DNA of 64,000 nt, taken from Zhongshania aquimaris (GTDB lineage: Bacteria; Pseudomonadota; Gammaproteobacteria; Pseudomonadales; Spongiibacteraceae). The DNA is taken from assembly GCF_019312595.1 (NCBI RefSeq), contig NZ_JAHWDQ010000002.1, positions 124,001 to 188,000 of the forward strand, read 5' to 3'. How positions within the stretch are numbered: position 1 is the first letter of the stretch; each line of letters begins with the position of its first letter. A program made the translations under genes and the position numbers. Shown piece after piece: positions 40,166 through 51,471 of the stretch. The notes beneath the pieces are model-generated. The model was not told the origin of the DNA. It worked only from the letters and a program-made list of their open reading frames with translations, and ran no database searches.

Positions 40166-40996
40166 ATGGCGTGGATATCCTTCGACGTTTTTCGCACCCT
40201 CGGTTTTAATGACACCCTGCAGCTAAAACCTGAGCAGATTTTTAAACATAAAGACGACATCACGAGTGCCGACTGGGTTTTGTATCCTGAGTACTGGCAG
40301 CTCAACGCCTTAATTTATGGGCTTAAAGCCAAGGTTTTCCCAAGCCAAGCCAGCTATTTATTGGGGCATAACAAAATTGAGATGACCCGCGCCTTTGAAG
40401 TGGTGGCACCGGCCAATATTCCCCAAACCGAAATTCGCGCCAACACCCCCGGCAACGCCGATGAGTTGTGGGAGCTGATGCTGCTTCCCTTTGTTGCCAA
40501 GCTCCCCAAGGCGTCACAGGGTAGCGGCGTGTGGCTAATTCAAACCCGCGCCGATTGGAAAGCCTATTTGGAACGCACGGATATATTGTATGTGCAGGAA
40601 TACCTGCCCATAAACCGCGATATTCGAGTCGTCATTATCGGCGATCAAGTAGTCTGTGCGTACTGGCGCTTGCAGTCAGACCAGGGCTTTTACAATAATG
40701 TCGCCAAGGGCGGCGTTATCGACCAAAGTCCAGTCCCCGCGCAGGCCGTCAATCTAGCGCTGCACTTGGCAACAAGTTTAAGTATTGACCACGGTGGTTT
40801 TGATATCGCCATGGTCAGTGACCATCCCTATGTATTTGAATTTAACCGGCTATTCGGCAATCAAGGGATTGAGGGTGGCGATCAGAAAATTCGTGAAGCC
40901 ATTATTGACTATCTGCACCGTAAGCGGGAGCCAACCCAGCCCAACTTCCCCAAAGCCCCGGCCAATGGTCGCAAGCGCTTGCACCGCGTTGCGTAA
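40166..40996 (+). CDS. RimK-like ATP-grasp protein
   Basis: A 276-residue protein of the RimK/GshB branch of ATP-grasp ligases. FVAKLPKASQGSGVWLI gives the glycine-rich loop and lysine that bind ATP, YVQEYLPINRDIRVVIIG the adenine and phosphate strands, and YVFEFNRLFGNQG the metal-binding Glu/Asn segment. The N-terminal pre-ATP-grasp part (1-110) is short. Such ligases form amide or thioester bonds between a carboxylate and an amine. There is no substrate enzyme or carrier nearby, so the product is unknown. Stands alone after the DUF2959 gene. Confidence 0.82.
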   Translation: MAWISFDVFRTLGFNDTLQLKPEQIFKHKDDITSADWVLYPEYWQLNALIYGLKAKVFPSQASYLLGHNKIEMTRAFEVVAPANIPQTEIRANTPGNADELWELMLLPFVAKLPKASQGSGVWLIQTRADWKAYLERTDILYVQEYLPINRDIRVVIIGDQVVCAYWRLQSDQGFYNNVAKGGVIDQSPVPAQAVNLALHLATSLSIDHGGFDIAMVSDHPYVFEFNRLFGNQGIEGGDQKIREAIIDYLHRKREPTQPNFPKAPANGRKRLHRVA

Positions 40997-41089
40997 ACTA
41001 CTCGCTGCAGAGGCGATGTGTGTATCGACTCTGCAGTCCGTCAACTAGGGTGTTACCATTGAGGTCTGTTTGTTCACGAGACCGATATT

Positions 41090-41704
41090 ATGAACGCTGC
41101 AACACCATCGCTAACCCACCGCAGTCGCACCCTATTCATTTTACTGTTTACCAGCCTATTACTCACAGGCTGCGGCATTAACAATATTCCCCGCCTAGAT
41201 GAAGAAGCCAAAGCGGCATGGGCACAGGTAGAAAACCAATACCAGCGCCGCGCAGACCTTATTCCCAACCTAGTCTCGACGGTGAAAGGTTTTGCCGCCC
41301 AGGAAAAAGAAACCCTGACCGCTGTGGTTGAAGCCCGGGCGAAAGCGACCTCGATGCAGGTTGATGCAAGTATTCTCGATAACCCTGAGAAACTTCAGCA
41401 ATTTGAAGCGGCGCAATCGCAGCTGAGCGGCGCTTTAAGTCGCTTGATGGTGGTGTCTGAGAGATATCCCGACCTTAAGTCTAACCAGAACTTTTTGGCA
41501 TTGCAGTCCCAGTTAGAGGGCACTGAAAATCGCATTAGCGTTGCCCGCCGCGATTTCATCCTTGCAGTTGGTCGTTACAACACCGAAATTCGAACCTTCC
41601 CCGGCAAGATTTGGCATAGCGTGATGTATAGCGAACTAAAAGAAAGGGAAACCTTTAAAGCCACTGCCGAAAAGGCTGATGAAGCGCCTCAGGTTAATTT
41701 CTAA
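41090..41704 (+). CDS. LemA family protein
   Basis: A 204-residue LemA protein. Residues 1-25 are an N-terminal anchor ending LLTGCG, which could also serve as a lipobox. A four-helix bundle follows with QVENQYQRRADLIPNLVSTVKGFA and VARRDFILAVGRYNTEI, the diagnostic LemA motifs. Its stop overlaps the start of the TPM gene by one base (TAATG), so the two are coupled. LemA and TPM proteins are often found together; the role is unclear, with links to envelope stress. Confidence 0.93.
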   Translation: MNAATPSLTHRSRTLFILLFTSLLLTGCGINNIPRLDEEAKAAWAQVENQYQRRADLIPNLVSTVKGFAAQEKETLTAVVEARAKATSMQVDASILDNPEKLQQFEAAQSQLSGALSRLMVVSERYPDLKSNQNFLALQSQLEGTENRISVARRDFILAVGRYNTEIRTFPGKIWHSVMYSELKERETFKATAEKADEAPQVNF

Positions 41705-42450
41705 TGTCTTTTTTTAAAAGCACATCGCTATTGCTCTGCGGTTTACTCTGTAGCCTCAGCGTCTTCGCCGCTGAGCCAGAGTTTCCCAAACTAAGTGGTC
41801 GCGTCGTCGATACCGCAGAGTTACTTTCAGCCAGTGCCGAGCAAAGAGTTATTGCTCAGCTCGCCGCGCAGGAACAACGCACTGGCAATCAACTTGTGGT
41901 GGTCACCCTGCCGAACTTACAGGGCTACGATATTGCCGACTACGGTTATCAACTGGGTCGCCACTGGGGCATTGGCGAAAAAGATAAGAACAATGGCGCC
42001 TTATTGATTATCGCCATGAAAGAGAAAAAAATGCGCATTGAGGTTGGCTATGGCTTAGAGGGCCAATTGACGGATGCCCGCAGCGCGCAAATTATTCAGC
42101 AAATACTCACACCGGCATTTAAAGCCGGCGACTTCGACGGCGGCGTTAGCCGTGCTGTTGAAGCCATGATTTTGATCATTGACGGCAAAGCGCAAGCGAT
42201 TGCTAAGAAGCAAACTTCCACTAAGAAATCACCACCCGCCCTGGGCGGCCTGCTCTTTATTCTGATTATTTTTATGATGATGGGCGGTGGCCGGGGTCGC
42301 GGCGGCTTACTCGGCGGCCTCCTATTGGGCTCCGCCCTAGGTCGCAGCGGCGGCTATGGTGGTGGCTTCGGTGGCGGTGGATTTGGCGGTGGCGGCTTTG
42401 GTGGAGGTGGCGGCGGATTTGGCGGCGGCGGCGCCTCTGGAGGCTGGTAA
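41704..42450 (+). CDS. TPM domain membrane protein (YgcG-like) with Gly-rich tail
   Basis: A 248-residue protein with a signal (1-22), a TPM domain (about 30-150; LSGRVVDTAELLS, VVVTLPNLQGYDIADYG and IEVGYGLEGQLTDA), one transmembrane helix (178-196) and a Gly-rich C-terminus of about 50 residues built from GGGFGG units. The TPM (TLP18.3/Psb32/MOLO-1) fold lies in the periplasm. The Gly tail is normal for the YgcG type. Translationally coupled to lemA and followed after 50 bases by a second TPM gene. Confidence 0.92.
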   Translation: MSFFKSTSLLLCGLLCSLSVFAAEPEFPKLSGRVVDTAELLSASAEQRVIAQLAAQEQRTGNQLVVVTLPNLQGYDIADYGYQLGRHWGIGEKDKNNGALLIIAMKEKKMRIEVGYGLEGQLTDARSAQIIQQILTPAFKAGDFDGGVSRAVEAMILIIDGKAQAIAKKQTSTKKSPPALGGLLFILIIFMMMGGGRGRGGLLGGLLLGSALGRSGGYGGGFGGGGFGGGGFGGGGGGFGGGGASGGW

Positions 42451-42500
42451 GGCAATGAGCTTATTTACCCCGTCGCGAATTTAAAAACACAGAGTTATTT

Positions 42501-43118
42501 ATGGCTTTATTAAACCAACAGCAACAATCGCAGGTCGCAGAGGCCATCAGCAATGCTGAGCGTCAAACTGATGCCGAATTAGTCACCGTCTTGGCTCGCC
42601 AAGCCGATGACTACACCTACATTCCCTTACTATGGGCCAGTGTTTTAGCGCTGTTATTGCCCAGCGCGGTAAATTACTTTCCCCAATGGCTAAGCGTACA
42701 TCAATTAATTTTGTGCCAGTGGGCCGTCTTTATTTTACTGGCAGTCGTGTTCAAACTGCCAAAAGTTCAAACACGACTAATCCCCCGCGCAGTGCGGCAC
42801 TGGCGCGCCAGCAATTTAGCGAGACGACAGTTTTTAGAACAAAATCTGCATCACACTCAGGGCGAAACAGGCATGCTAATTTTTGTGTCTGAAGCGGAGC
42901 GCTATGTGGAAATTTTGGTGGATCGCGGTATCTCCGCAAAGATTCCAGATAGTTATTGGCAAGCTATCGTTAGCCAATTCACCGCACGGGTTGCCAAAGG
43001 CGAGACCGCGCAGGGCTTTATTGAATGTATAGAATCTTGTGGCAAAGAATTGCAGCGACAACTTCCCGCCAGCGCAGCCAAAAACGAGCTGCCGAATCAT
43101 CTTATTATTTTAGATTAA
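42501..43118 (+). CDS. Second TPM domain membrane protein
   Basis: A 205-residue protein. A split TPM domain brackets two membrane helices (about 43-58 and 68-88). The N-terminal part starts ALLNQQQQSQVAEAISNAE, and the C-terminal part contains GMLIFVSEAERYVEILVDRGI, the core TPM strand. It lacks a signal peptide and a Gly tail. The LemA-TPM-TPM order is a recurring three-gene set in Proteobacteria. Its TAA (43116-43118) overlaps the stop of the convergent YkgJ gene through the palindrome TTAA. Confidence 0.88.
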   Translation: MALLNQQQQSQVAEAISNAERQTDAELVTVLARQADDYTYIPLLWASVLALLLPSAVNYFPQWLSVHQLILCQWAVFILLAVVFKLPKVQTRLIPRAVRHWRASNLARRQFLEQNLHHTQGETGMLIFVSEAERYVEILVDRGISAKIPDSYWQAIVSQFTARVAKGETAQGFIECIESCGKELQRQLPASAAKNELPNHLIILD

Positions 43119-43402
43119 CGCGGCTCGTATTCATCTAAACATTCATACGAGCCGGTCGCAAAATCACCGCAAATAAACGGTCTATTTTCATAGATCATGC
43201 AAAGCATGGAATCGCGGTCTAGTGCCGCGCACCAGCCATCATCTAAACGCGCCATCACTTCACCGCCCCACTCATCGCGCTGTATGTATTTTTCTGGGAC
43301 GCCGGTATCACTGATCAACATGACTTCTAGACGGCAGCAAGCCGCTCGGCAGCTGTCACATTTAATACTGCTATTTTCTACGATGGCCGCCGCAATTTTC
43401 AT
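43115..43402 (-). CDS. YkgJ-family cysteine cluster protein
   Basis: A 95-residue protein with eight Cys: CDSCRAACC near residue 15, then WCAALD, MLCMIYENRP and ICGDF. The CxxCxxxCC start and the C-x-x-Y-x-x-RP element are the signature of the YkgJ/zinc- or iron-chelating family. The metal and role are not known. Its ATG directly follows the TAG of the EamA transporter gene (TAGATG), so the two are cotranscribed and probably coupled. Confidence 0.87.
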   Translation of the reverse strand: MKIAAAIVENSSIKCDSCRAACCRLEVMLISDTGVPEKYIQRDEWGGEVMARLDDGWCAALDRDSMLCMIYENRPFICGDFATGSYECLDEYEPR

Positions 43403-44296
43403 CTACCCCACCTCTGGGCGCATCATCGCGCTGCGCTCTGCTAACAAAATTCCAGCGACAACAAGTAGGAGTGCCACAATATGGTAAGCATGTAATACCT
43501 CTCCCAGAATGAGTACGGCTAGTATTGAACCGAATACCGGCACTAAATTAATAAATAAATTGGCGCGATTTCCGCCCACCATTTCTACTCCGCGAATATA
43601 AAGCGATTGAGCTAAAAGCGACGGAAAAATAGCAATATATAAAACCACGCCCATTCCGTGCAAATCTGGGAATAGCATTTTTCCAGATTGATACTCGAAG
43701 TATGCCAAGAGTAGTGACGACAACAGGGCCGACACAGCCAGAACAAATATCATAGCTTGCCAATGCAGTGCAGGTTTATATCTTAAGGTAACCGTATAAG
43801 CTCCGTACAATAGCGCTGCCAACATCATTAAGGCGTCACCGCGATTCAAATTCAGCAACAAGAGACGGGACAAATCACCATGGGATACTGTGATTGCGAC
43901 ACCAAATAAAGTTAGGGAAAATCCTACTAGCTGTAATGCACTTGGTTTTAATTTAAATAATAAAAAATTTCCGAAGAAAACAATCAAGGGCATGATTGAT
44001 TGCTCTATCGTCACGTTGATCGCTGAGGTGTAATTTAAGGCGTGATAGAAAAGTGCATTAAATCCGGCAAAACCGAAAGCGCCAAACAGAAATAGCATCA
44101 GCATATTTTCGCGAATAATTTGCCACTGCTCTCGCACTTTAACTAGTGCAAAAGGCGCAATGAATACAACCGCAAATAACCAACGCAGCGTCGTTAACAG
44201 CATTGGTGAAACATGTCCCACCGCTAACTTGCCGGCGATTGCATTACCACCCCAAAATAAAGCGACACACGTCAGCAGCACAATGGGATTACTCAA
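43403..44296 (-). CDS. EamA/DMT-family transporter
   Basis: A 297-residue, ten-helix drug/metabolite transporter with two EamA repeats (about 5-135 and 150-285). FWGGNAIAGKLAVGHVSP near the start and LEMVGGNRANLFINLVPVFG in the second repeat are family motifs. Substrates of this group are small metabolites or toxic compounds, mostly exported. It is first in a two-gene unit with the YkgJ-type gene. 79 bases separate it from the stop of the MFS gene upstream on the same strand. Confidence 0.92.
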   Translation of the reverse strand: MSNPIVLLTCVALFWGGNAIAGKLAVGHVSPMLLTTLRWLFAVVFIAPFALVKVREQWQIIRENMLMLFLFGAFGFAGFNALFYHALNYTSAINVTIEQSIMPLIVFFGNFLLFKLKPSALQLVGFSLTLFGVAITVSHGDLSRLLLLNLNRGDALMMLAALLYGAYTVTLRYKPALHWQAMIFVLAVSALLSSLLLAYFEYQSGKMLFPDLHGMGVVLYIAIFPSLLAQSLYIRGVEMVGGNRANLFINLVPVFGSILAVLILGEVLHAYHIVALLLVVAGILLAERSAMMRPEVG

Positions 44297-44375
44297 TACG
44301 CGCCGAATTGTAAAAATAATGAACTCCGTGCTTATCTAAAAGACGAGATACTTACCAGAGATAAATTGCCGCGGG

Positions 44376-46040
44376 CTAAGAGTGTATTTCTAGCTTTAAG
44401 GCATCATCGCCACGGTCAGGTGCGTCGTCACTCCAGCGGACTGACCCTGCGGGGCGATCAAGCCAACGCAATACTTTAATGGGCTCAATGCCGATATGCA
44501 TTTTTGCCGCTTGCCGCTGCAGATCGCTATCTTCGATGGTTCTTCGGTTACGCAAGCGCAAATAGTCGTTCCACGTTGGGCAGCTAAATCGTTCAGACCA
44601 ACATTCTGGGTCAGCAATATTACGAGATAACGACCAAGCATACGCGCCATTGCGTGATCGAACTTTTTGCTGATCTCGCATTAGTCTATAAAAATCTCGA
44701 GCCTTATCCTCTGGAATTTGGTACTGCAGTTCAATGCTTATCGGGCCGCTACGGCCGCTAATACCCAGGGTAACATCCGGGTCGTCTAAGACTTGTTCAT
44801 CTAACTCGGTAGAGGTCGTCCTATCTGCCACCGGCAAAAGAAGCCCTAATAGCAGTGACACCATCAACGCGACAGCCGATATCTGAAACGCGATTACCAC
44901 CCCGTGATCTTTGGCAATAAGACCCCACACCCAGGAACCTATCGCTACACCCAAAGTAATCGACGCACTTGACGTCGCTATCGCGCGCCCCATCACCCAT
45001 CGCGGCACAAACAACTGAACCAGAACGCTGATGGATGTCGTGATCATCATCCACGCCATACCCGCGACCATCAGAATGAAGAAATCCAAGGCAATGCTAG
45101 TACTCGCAGCCAAAGCCACTAAGCTTCCAGCAATGATCACAGTACACACTCTTAAGGTATTCTCGTTGCCAATTTTCTTGCGCATAGGATGAAGTACAAA
45201 AATGCCGCACACCGCACCAATGCCAAATGAACCCAACAACAGGCCGAATGTACCGGCATTGCCTTGTAGCAAGTCGTGGGCGATCAAGGGCATCAGAGAA
45301 GGTAGTGACGCACCGATAAAACAGAGAACAAATGCACGCCCGATAGCGCGGCGCACTGGCTGCATATTCATTACATAACGCACGCCGGAGTTTATTGAGC
45401 GCAACAAGCCCTCTGGCGGCAGACGAGAAACCTCAGTTACTCTCTTCCATCTACGCAGGGACTCCAGCATTGGCAAAAAGGAAATCGCATTAATGGCAAA
45501 TGCCGCTGTTGCGCCAAAGCTAACAACAATAAGTCCGCCAATCGCTGGCCCTACGCTGCGCGCCAAATTATAGCTAATATTATTTAGCGCTACCGCCTGA
45601 GGAAGCAGTTCTTTGGGTACCTGTTCCGCGATCGACGCCCCCCGCGCGGGTGCTGCCAAAGCACCACCCGTGCCCACTAAAAAGCATAAGCCCAGTAATA
45701 CCCAAGGTGTAATTAAACCCAGTATAGATACTAGGGCCATGATGGCAGCCGCGATCAAAGACAGTAAGAAAAACGTGATTTGCACCTTGCGACGGTCATA
45801 AATATCCGCAATGGCGCCGGCCGGTAATGCGAACAAGGCCATCGGTAGAAAGGTTGCTGTTTGTACTAAGGCGACGTGATCGGCGGTCGAAATACTGGTC
45901 ATAATCCAGGCAGCCGCGACGCTCTGAATCAGCCCGCCAGCATTGGAAATCGTGTTACTAAACCACATATTGCGAAACAAAGCGTGGCGCAAAGGAGAAA
46001 AAATAGCGTCATTATTATTATCGTTCCCTGACGTTGCCAT
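44376..46040 (-). CDS. MFS_3-family transporter with C-terminal ferredoxin-like domain
   Basis: A 554-residue major facilitator of the EntS-like MFS_3 family with 12 helices over about residues 20-415. AGAIADIYDRRKVQ is the A-motif. The last 130 residues are cytoplasmic: IELQYQIPEDKARDFYRLMR and GAYAWSLSRN form an antibiotic-monooxygenase-like ferredoxin fold often attached to this family. The TTG at 46058 is open, but the ATG at 46040 has GGAG upstream. Probable exporter of an unknown small molecule. The 164-base gap upstream is AT-rich and shows no gene. Confidence 0.9.
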   Translation of the reverse strand: MATSGNDNNNDAIFSPLRHALFRNMWFSNTISNAGGLIQSVAAAWIMTSISTADHVALVQTATFLPMALFALPAGAIADIYDRRKVQITFFLLSLIAAAIMALVSILGLITPWVLLGLCFLVGTGGALAAPARGASIAEQVPKELLPQAVALNNISYNLARSVGPAIGGLIVVSFGATAAFAINAISFLPMLESLRRWKRVTEVSRLPPEGLLRSINSGVRYVMNMQPVRRAIGRAFVLCFIGASLPSLMPLIAHDLLQGNAGTFGLLLGSFGIGAVCGIFVLHPMRKKIGNENTLRVCTVIIAGSLVALAASTSIALDFFILMVAGMAWMMITTSISVLVQLFVPRWVMGRAIATSSASITLGVAIGSWVWGLIAKDHGVVIAFQISAVALMVSLLLGLLLPVADRTTSTELDEQVLDDPDVTLGISGRSGPISIELQYQIPEDKARDFYRLMRDQQKVRSRNGAYAWSLSRNIADPECWSERFSCPTWNDYLRLRNRRTIEDSDLQRQAAKMHIGIEPIKVLRWLDRPAGSVRWSDDAPDRGDDALKLEIHS

Positions 46041-46204
46041 TATTTCTCCGTTAATCAATAACGTTCTTAGTTCGAGTCATTGTATAAAATGCTAACTAAT
46101 TTCTATATAGACATTTCATGCACGAAAGATTTATTACATTGTAAATCTTGACCTATATCACATATCATTTTTCTTATATCGCAGTATAGTTAGTGTGTTA
46201 TTTT

Positions 46205-48034
46205 TTATTCTACGGTAACAGACTTAGCCAAATTACGAGGTTGATCGACATCTGTACCTTTTAGAATTGCCACATGATAAGACAATAATTGCAAAGGAAT
46301 GGTATAGATTATCGGCGCGATGACATCGTTAACGTGTGGCAATTCTATTATGTTCATGCCTTTTGCCACTTTAAATCCTGCCGCCTTATCGCAGAAAACA
46401 AATAGCTGGCCACCACGAGCCTGCACTTCTTCTAGATTGGATTTTAATTTTTCAAGTAACTCGTCGTTCGGCGCTACCGCGACCACAGGCATGTCTGCAT
46501 CCACTAATGCCAAGGGGCCGTGTTTTAACTCTCCCGCGGGATAACTTTCTGCGTGGATATAAGAAATTTCTTTTAACTTTAACGCCCCTTCCATCGCCAC
46601 CGGCCACTGCGCGCCGCGCCCCAAGAATAAAGCGTGGTGTTTTTCCGCAAAGGCATTAGACATTTTTTTAATATTGGAATTTAATTCTAATGTCTCGGCA
46701 AGAAGGTCAGGCAGGGCATTTAATGCCGTGACAATTTCCCTTTCCTGCGCTTCGTTCATATCGTGATGGCGACCAAGCGCAACGGTTAAAAATAATAAAG
46801 CGACTAACTGAGTTGTAAAGGCTTTGGTTGAAGCTACGCCAATTTCTGGGCCAGCCTCTGTCATTAGGTATAAATCTGACTCTCTAACTAAAGAGCTTTG
46901 CGCAACATTGCAAACTGTCATCGACGCGGAATAGCCTAGGGTTTTTGCAAGTCGCAAGGCGGCAAGGGTATCCGCCGTTTCACCCGACTGTGAAATGGTT
47001 ACAAACAGGGTATTGTCTTGAACTTTAAATTTCCGGTAGCGGAATTCGCTTGCGACTTCTACTCTACATGGCACACCCGCCAAGCCTTCAATCCAATATT
47101 TAGCGACCATGCCGGCGTGATAGCTCGTACCGCAGGCAACAATCTGCACAGACGAAATATTCTTTAGAATTTGGCCTGCGCGTGACCCCATAGCCTCAAT
47201 AAGAATTTTATTGCTGCCCAATCTGCCCGCCAGAGAACGACGAATAACTGCAGGCTGCTCATAAATTTCCTTTAGCATAAAGTGACGGTAATGGCCTTTA
47301 TCTACCGACTCAGCCGCTGCATCGATTTGGGTTATTTCACGGGATACCGGATTAAACTCGGCATCAAAAATTTTGTAGTTATCTGGCGTAATCTCAGCTA
47401 TATCGCCCTCTTCCAAGTAGACAAAACGGTCTGTCACTTGTCGTAACGCGAGCTGATCTGAAGCGATGAAGTTCTCACCAATACCGATACCAATAACCAG
47501 TGGGCTGCCCTTTCGCGCGCAAATAATTTTTTCAGGAGCCGCCGCGTGAATAACCGCTAAACCGTAAGCGCCGTGTAAATCTGCAATCGCTAATTTTAGC
47601 GCGGCCATCAGGTCATTCTGTTGTTGATTGTAATAATGTATTAAATGAACGATGGTTTCTGTATCTGTTTGCGATAGGAAGACGTAACCCAAGGTTTCTA
47701 AGCGCGTGCGTAATTCTGTGTGATTTTCTATTATGCCGTTATGAACTAAAGCGATATCACCGGACATATGTGGATGCGCATTTTGTTCGCTAGGCTGGCC
47801 GTGAGTAGCCCAGCGAGTGTGCGCAATCCCCACCCGACCGCGCAGGGGACTGGCTATTAATTCTTCGGATAGCATTTCAACTTTGCCAACCCGCTTACGA
47901 TTCTGAATTTGACCATCTGGGTCAATAATCGCCATGCCAGCTGAATCGTAGCCGCGATATTCTAGGCGTCGCAAACCTTCTAATAAGATACCTGAAACTT
48001 CGCGCTGCGCTACTGCACCTACAATGCCACACAT
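46205..48034 (-). CDS. glmS: Glutamine-fructose-6-phosphate aminotransferase
   Basis: A 609-residue enzyme. The N-terminal glutaminase starts [10 protein letters not shown], where Cys2 becomes the nucleophile after Met removal, followed by [12 protein letters not shown]. Two SIS domains follow, with CGTSYHAG and [11 protein letters not shown], and the end reads NLAKSVTVE. It makes glucosamine-6-phosphate, the first step toward UDP-GlcNAc for peptidoglycan and LPS. It is 32 bases downstream of glmU, as in E. coli. Length is exactly the E. coli length (609). No ribozyme-type leader is seen, as expected in this group. Confidence 0.98.
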   Translation of the reverse strand: MCGIVGAVAQREVSGILLEGLRRLEYRGYDSAGMAIIDPDGQIQNRKRVGKVEMLSEELIASPLRGRVGIAHTRWATHGQPSEQNAHPHMSGDIALVHNGIIENHTELRTRLETLGYVFLSQTDTETIVHLIHYYNQQQNDLMAALKLAIADLHGAYGLAVIHAAAPEKIICARKGSPLVIGIGIGENFIASDQLALRQVTDRFVYLEEGDIAEITPDNYKIFDAEFNPVSREITQIDAAAESVDKGHYRHFMLKEIYEQPAVIRRSLAGRLGSNKILIEAMGSRAGQILKNISSVQIVACGTSYHAGMVAKYWIEGLAGVPCRVEVASEFRYRKFKVQDNTLFVTISQSGETADTLAALRLAKTLGYSASMTVCNVAQSSLVRESDLYLMTEAGPEIGVASTKAFTTQLVALLFLTVALGRHHDMNEAQEREIVTALNALPDLLAETLELNSNIKKMSNAFAEKHHALFLGRGAQWPVAMEGALKLKEISYIHAESYPAGELKHGPLALVDADMPVVAVAPNDELLEKLKSNLEEVQARGGQLFVFCDKAAGFKVAKGMNIIELPHVNDVIAPIIYTIPLQLLSYHVAILKGTDVDQPRNLAKSVTVE

Positions 48035-48066
48035 GTGTCGTTCCTTTTTAAATTCTGTTTTTGCAG

Positions 48067-49437
48067 TTAATCACGGGGCTTTTTTTCTGGCCGCTTCCAC
48101 CCAGTGATATTACGCTGCTTAGCGCGCGCTACCGCTAATTCACCATCGGCAATATTGCCAGTAATGATTGATCCAGCGCCAATGGTTGCGCCTTTGCCCA
48201 CCTTAACCGGCGCTACAAGTGCGGTGTTTGACCCCACGAAAGTGTTATCTGCAATCTCGGTTTTAAATTTATTAACGCCATCGTAGTTACAGGTAATCGT
48301 TCCTGCACCTACATTAACATCGCGTCCTATTTCGGCATCACCGATATAACTTAAATGACTCACTTTACTTGCGCGGCCAATGTTTGCTTTTTTCGTTTCT
48401 ACAAAATTGCCAATTTTAACTTCTTCGGCCAATACCGTACCTGGCCTCAAACGCGCAAATGGTCCAATCGCGCAGGACGCGGCCAAGTTTGCACCTTCAA
48501 TGACAGAATTAGATTTTATTTCACAGTTCGCAGCAATGTTTGAATCAATAATATGGCAATTTGGGCCAATGCTTACGCCGTCGCCCAGCACAACGTCACC
48601 TTCGAAAACGCAATTCACATCAATAAAGACATCTTCGCCAGTTTGTAAATTACCGCGGATATCTATGCGTGTTGCATCGGCTAAGCTAGCACCTTGAGCC
48701 ATTAGCTCTTCAGCAAGATGCCCTTGGTAATAGCGCTCAAGTAATTGCAGCTGCGAGCGAGTATTAGCGCCCTGCACTTCCATGGGATGTGCCGCGTGAC
48801 TTACTTTAATGGCAACGCTATCAGCGACAGCCATGGCAACAATATCGGTTAAATAATATTCGCCCTGGGCATTATTAGACTTAAGCCTTGGCAGCCATTG
48901 ATTTAGCTTCTTCGCGCTTACCGACATAATGCCGGTGTTTACTTCTTTTACTAATAGCTGTTCTGGCGTCGCGTCTTTTTGTTCGACAATCGCAATAACA
49001 TTATTATTGCCATCTCGAATAATACGGCCATAGCCCGCTGGCTTGTCTAAGTACACGGTAAGCAGCGCAAGGGTGTCGGCGCAGGCGGTCTCAAGCAATG
49101 CCTCGAGGGTTTGTGACGAAATAAGCGGTACGTCGCCATAGAGAATAAGAACGCGGCTATCCTCGGGGATGACTGGCAACGCTTGGGCTACAGCGTGGCC
49201 GGTACCTTTTTGTTCCGCTTGCAGAGACCATTTTATATTTTGTCCGGCGAGACTTTCTTTAACCAAATCAGCGCCATGACCGATCACAATATGGCTTCTA
49301 TCGGCGCCAATTTTTTCGGCGACGTCGACAACGTGCCTCAGCATGCTCTTACCGGCAATTTCATGCAGCACTTTAGGGATCTTGGAGCGCATTCGGCTGC
49401 CCTGACCTGCGGCCAGAATCACTACGTCTAGTGTCAT
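48067..49437 (-). CDS. glmU: Bifunctional GlcNAc-1-P uridyltransferase / GlcN-1-P acetyltransferase
   Basis: A 456-residue, two-domain enzyme. The N-terminal pyrophosphorylase has [18 protein letters not shown], and the C-terminal left-handed beta-helix has hexapeptide repeats around [29 protein letters not shown] and [19 protein letters not shown] complete the acetyltransferase site. It makes UDP-GlcNAc from glucosamine-1-phosphate. Length matches E. coli GlmU (456). Followed by glmS; a strong terminator separates it from the ATP synthase operon upstream, so it likely has its own promoter in the 115-base gap. Confidence 0.98.
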   Translation of the reverse strand: MTLDVVILAAGQGSRMRSKIPKVLHEIAGKSMLRHVVDVAEKIGADRSHIVIGHGADLVKESLAGQNIKWSLQAEQKGTGHAVAQALPVIPEDSRVLILYGDVPLISSQTLEALLETACADTLALLTVYLDKPAGYGRIIRDGNNNVIAIVEQKDATPEQLLVKEVNTGIMSVSAKKLNQWLPRLKSNNAQGEYYLTDIVAMAVADSVAIKVSHAAHPMEVQGANTRSQLQLLERYYQGHLAEELMAQGASLADATRIDIRGNLQTGEDVFIDVNCVFEGDVVLGDGVSIGPNCHIIDSNIAANCEIKSNSVIEGANLAASCAIGPFARLRPGTVLAEEVKIGNFVETKKANIGRASKVSHLSYIGDAEIGRDVNVGAGTITCNYDGVNKFKTEIADNTFVGSNTALVAPVKVGKGATIGAGSIITGNIADGELAVARAKQRNITGWKRPEKKPRD

Positions 49438-49504
49438 TATTTAACCTTTTGCTGTTGCGCGTGTTTACCGATAAAAGGATGTAACAGGAGATAGTAACGG
49501 AAAC

Positions 49505-49533
49505 AAAAAAGGGCGGCCAGAGCCGCCCTTTTT
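49505..49533 (-). terminator. Terminator of the ATP synthase operon
   Basis: GGGCGGC (49511-49517) and GCCGCCC (49522-49528) pair around CAGA, with A/T pairs extending the stem. On the minus strand six T residues follow directly. It lies 20 bases behind atpC, so the operon ends here and glmU is transcribed separately. Confidence 0.92.
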
Positions 49534-49552
49534 CTAATACGGTTAAACCGTA

Positions 49553-49978
49553 CTATTTACTTAGTGACTTACGAATTTGCTGCAAAGTCCGAAGCTGAGC
49601 CGATGCTGCCGCTAACTGCGCTGCTGCACGGGAGTAATCGACATCTGCACTTTGATTCAACATCGCTTGTTGAGCGTGCTTTTGTGCTTCTAGTGCGGCT
49701 GCCTCATCGAGGTCGCCGGCGCGCATAGCTGTATCTGCAAGAATACTAACCACATTGGGTTGTACTTCCAGAAAACCGCCAGACACATAGAAAATAATCT
49801 CTTCGCCGTTGTCTTGTACGATACGTACCGGACCTGGTTCCAAGGATGTTAGCAACGGCGCGTGACCATAAGTCACACCCAGGTCACCCTGGGTACCGTT
49901 TGCAACAATCAGCTTGGCACGGCCAGAGAACAACTCTGCCTCTGCACTCACGATGTCACAATGAATAGTCATAGCCAT
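49553..49978 (-). CDS. atpC: ATP synthase epsilon subunit
   Basis: A 141-residue subunit of the F1 central stalk. The N-terminal beta-sandwich contains [17 protein letters not shown] and the helical C-terminus is Ala-rich. Last gene of the operon, 38 bases behind atpD. Epsilon couples rotation and inhibits ATP hydrolysis. The ATG at 49978 has AGAGGCG upstream; a second ATG follows two codons later. Confidence 0.97.
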   Translation of the reverse strand: MAMTIHCDIVSAEAELFSGRAKLIVANGTQGDLGVTYGHAPLLTSLEPGPVRIVQDNGEEIIFYVSGGFLEVQPNVVSILADTAMRAGDLDEAAALEAQKHAQQAMLNQSADVDYSRAAAQLAAASAQLRTLQQIRKSLSK

Positions 49979-50016
49979 ATTTTCGCCTCTCAGGCATAAA
50001 GCTCGCTAGTGCGAGC

Positions 50017-51435
<1,419 letters not shown>

Positions 51436-51471
51436 TTAAATAATCAAATTCTGTTTCAGTGGTAAAAAATC

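Noticed and set aside
46041-46204. glmS-type ribozyme or riboswitch
   Set aside because: This gap is downstream, not upstream, of glmS, and the 32-base glmU-glmS gap is too short for one.
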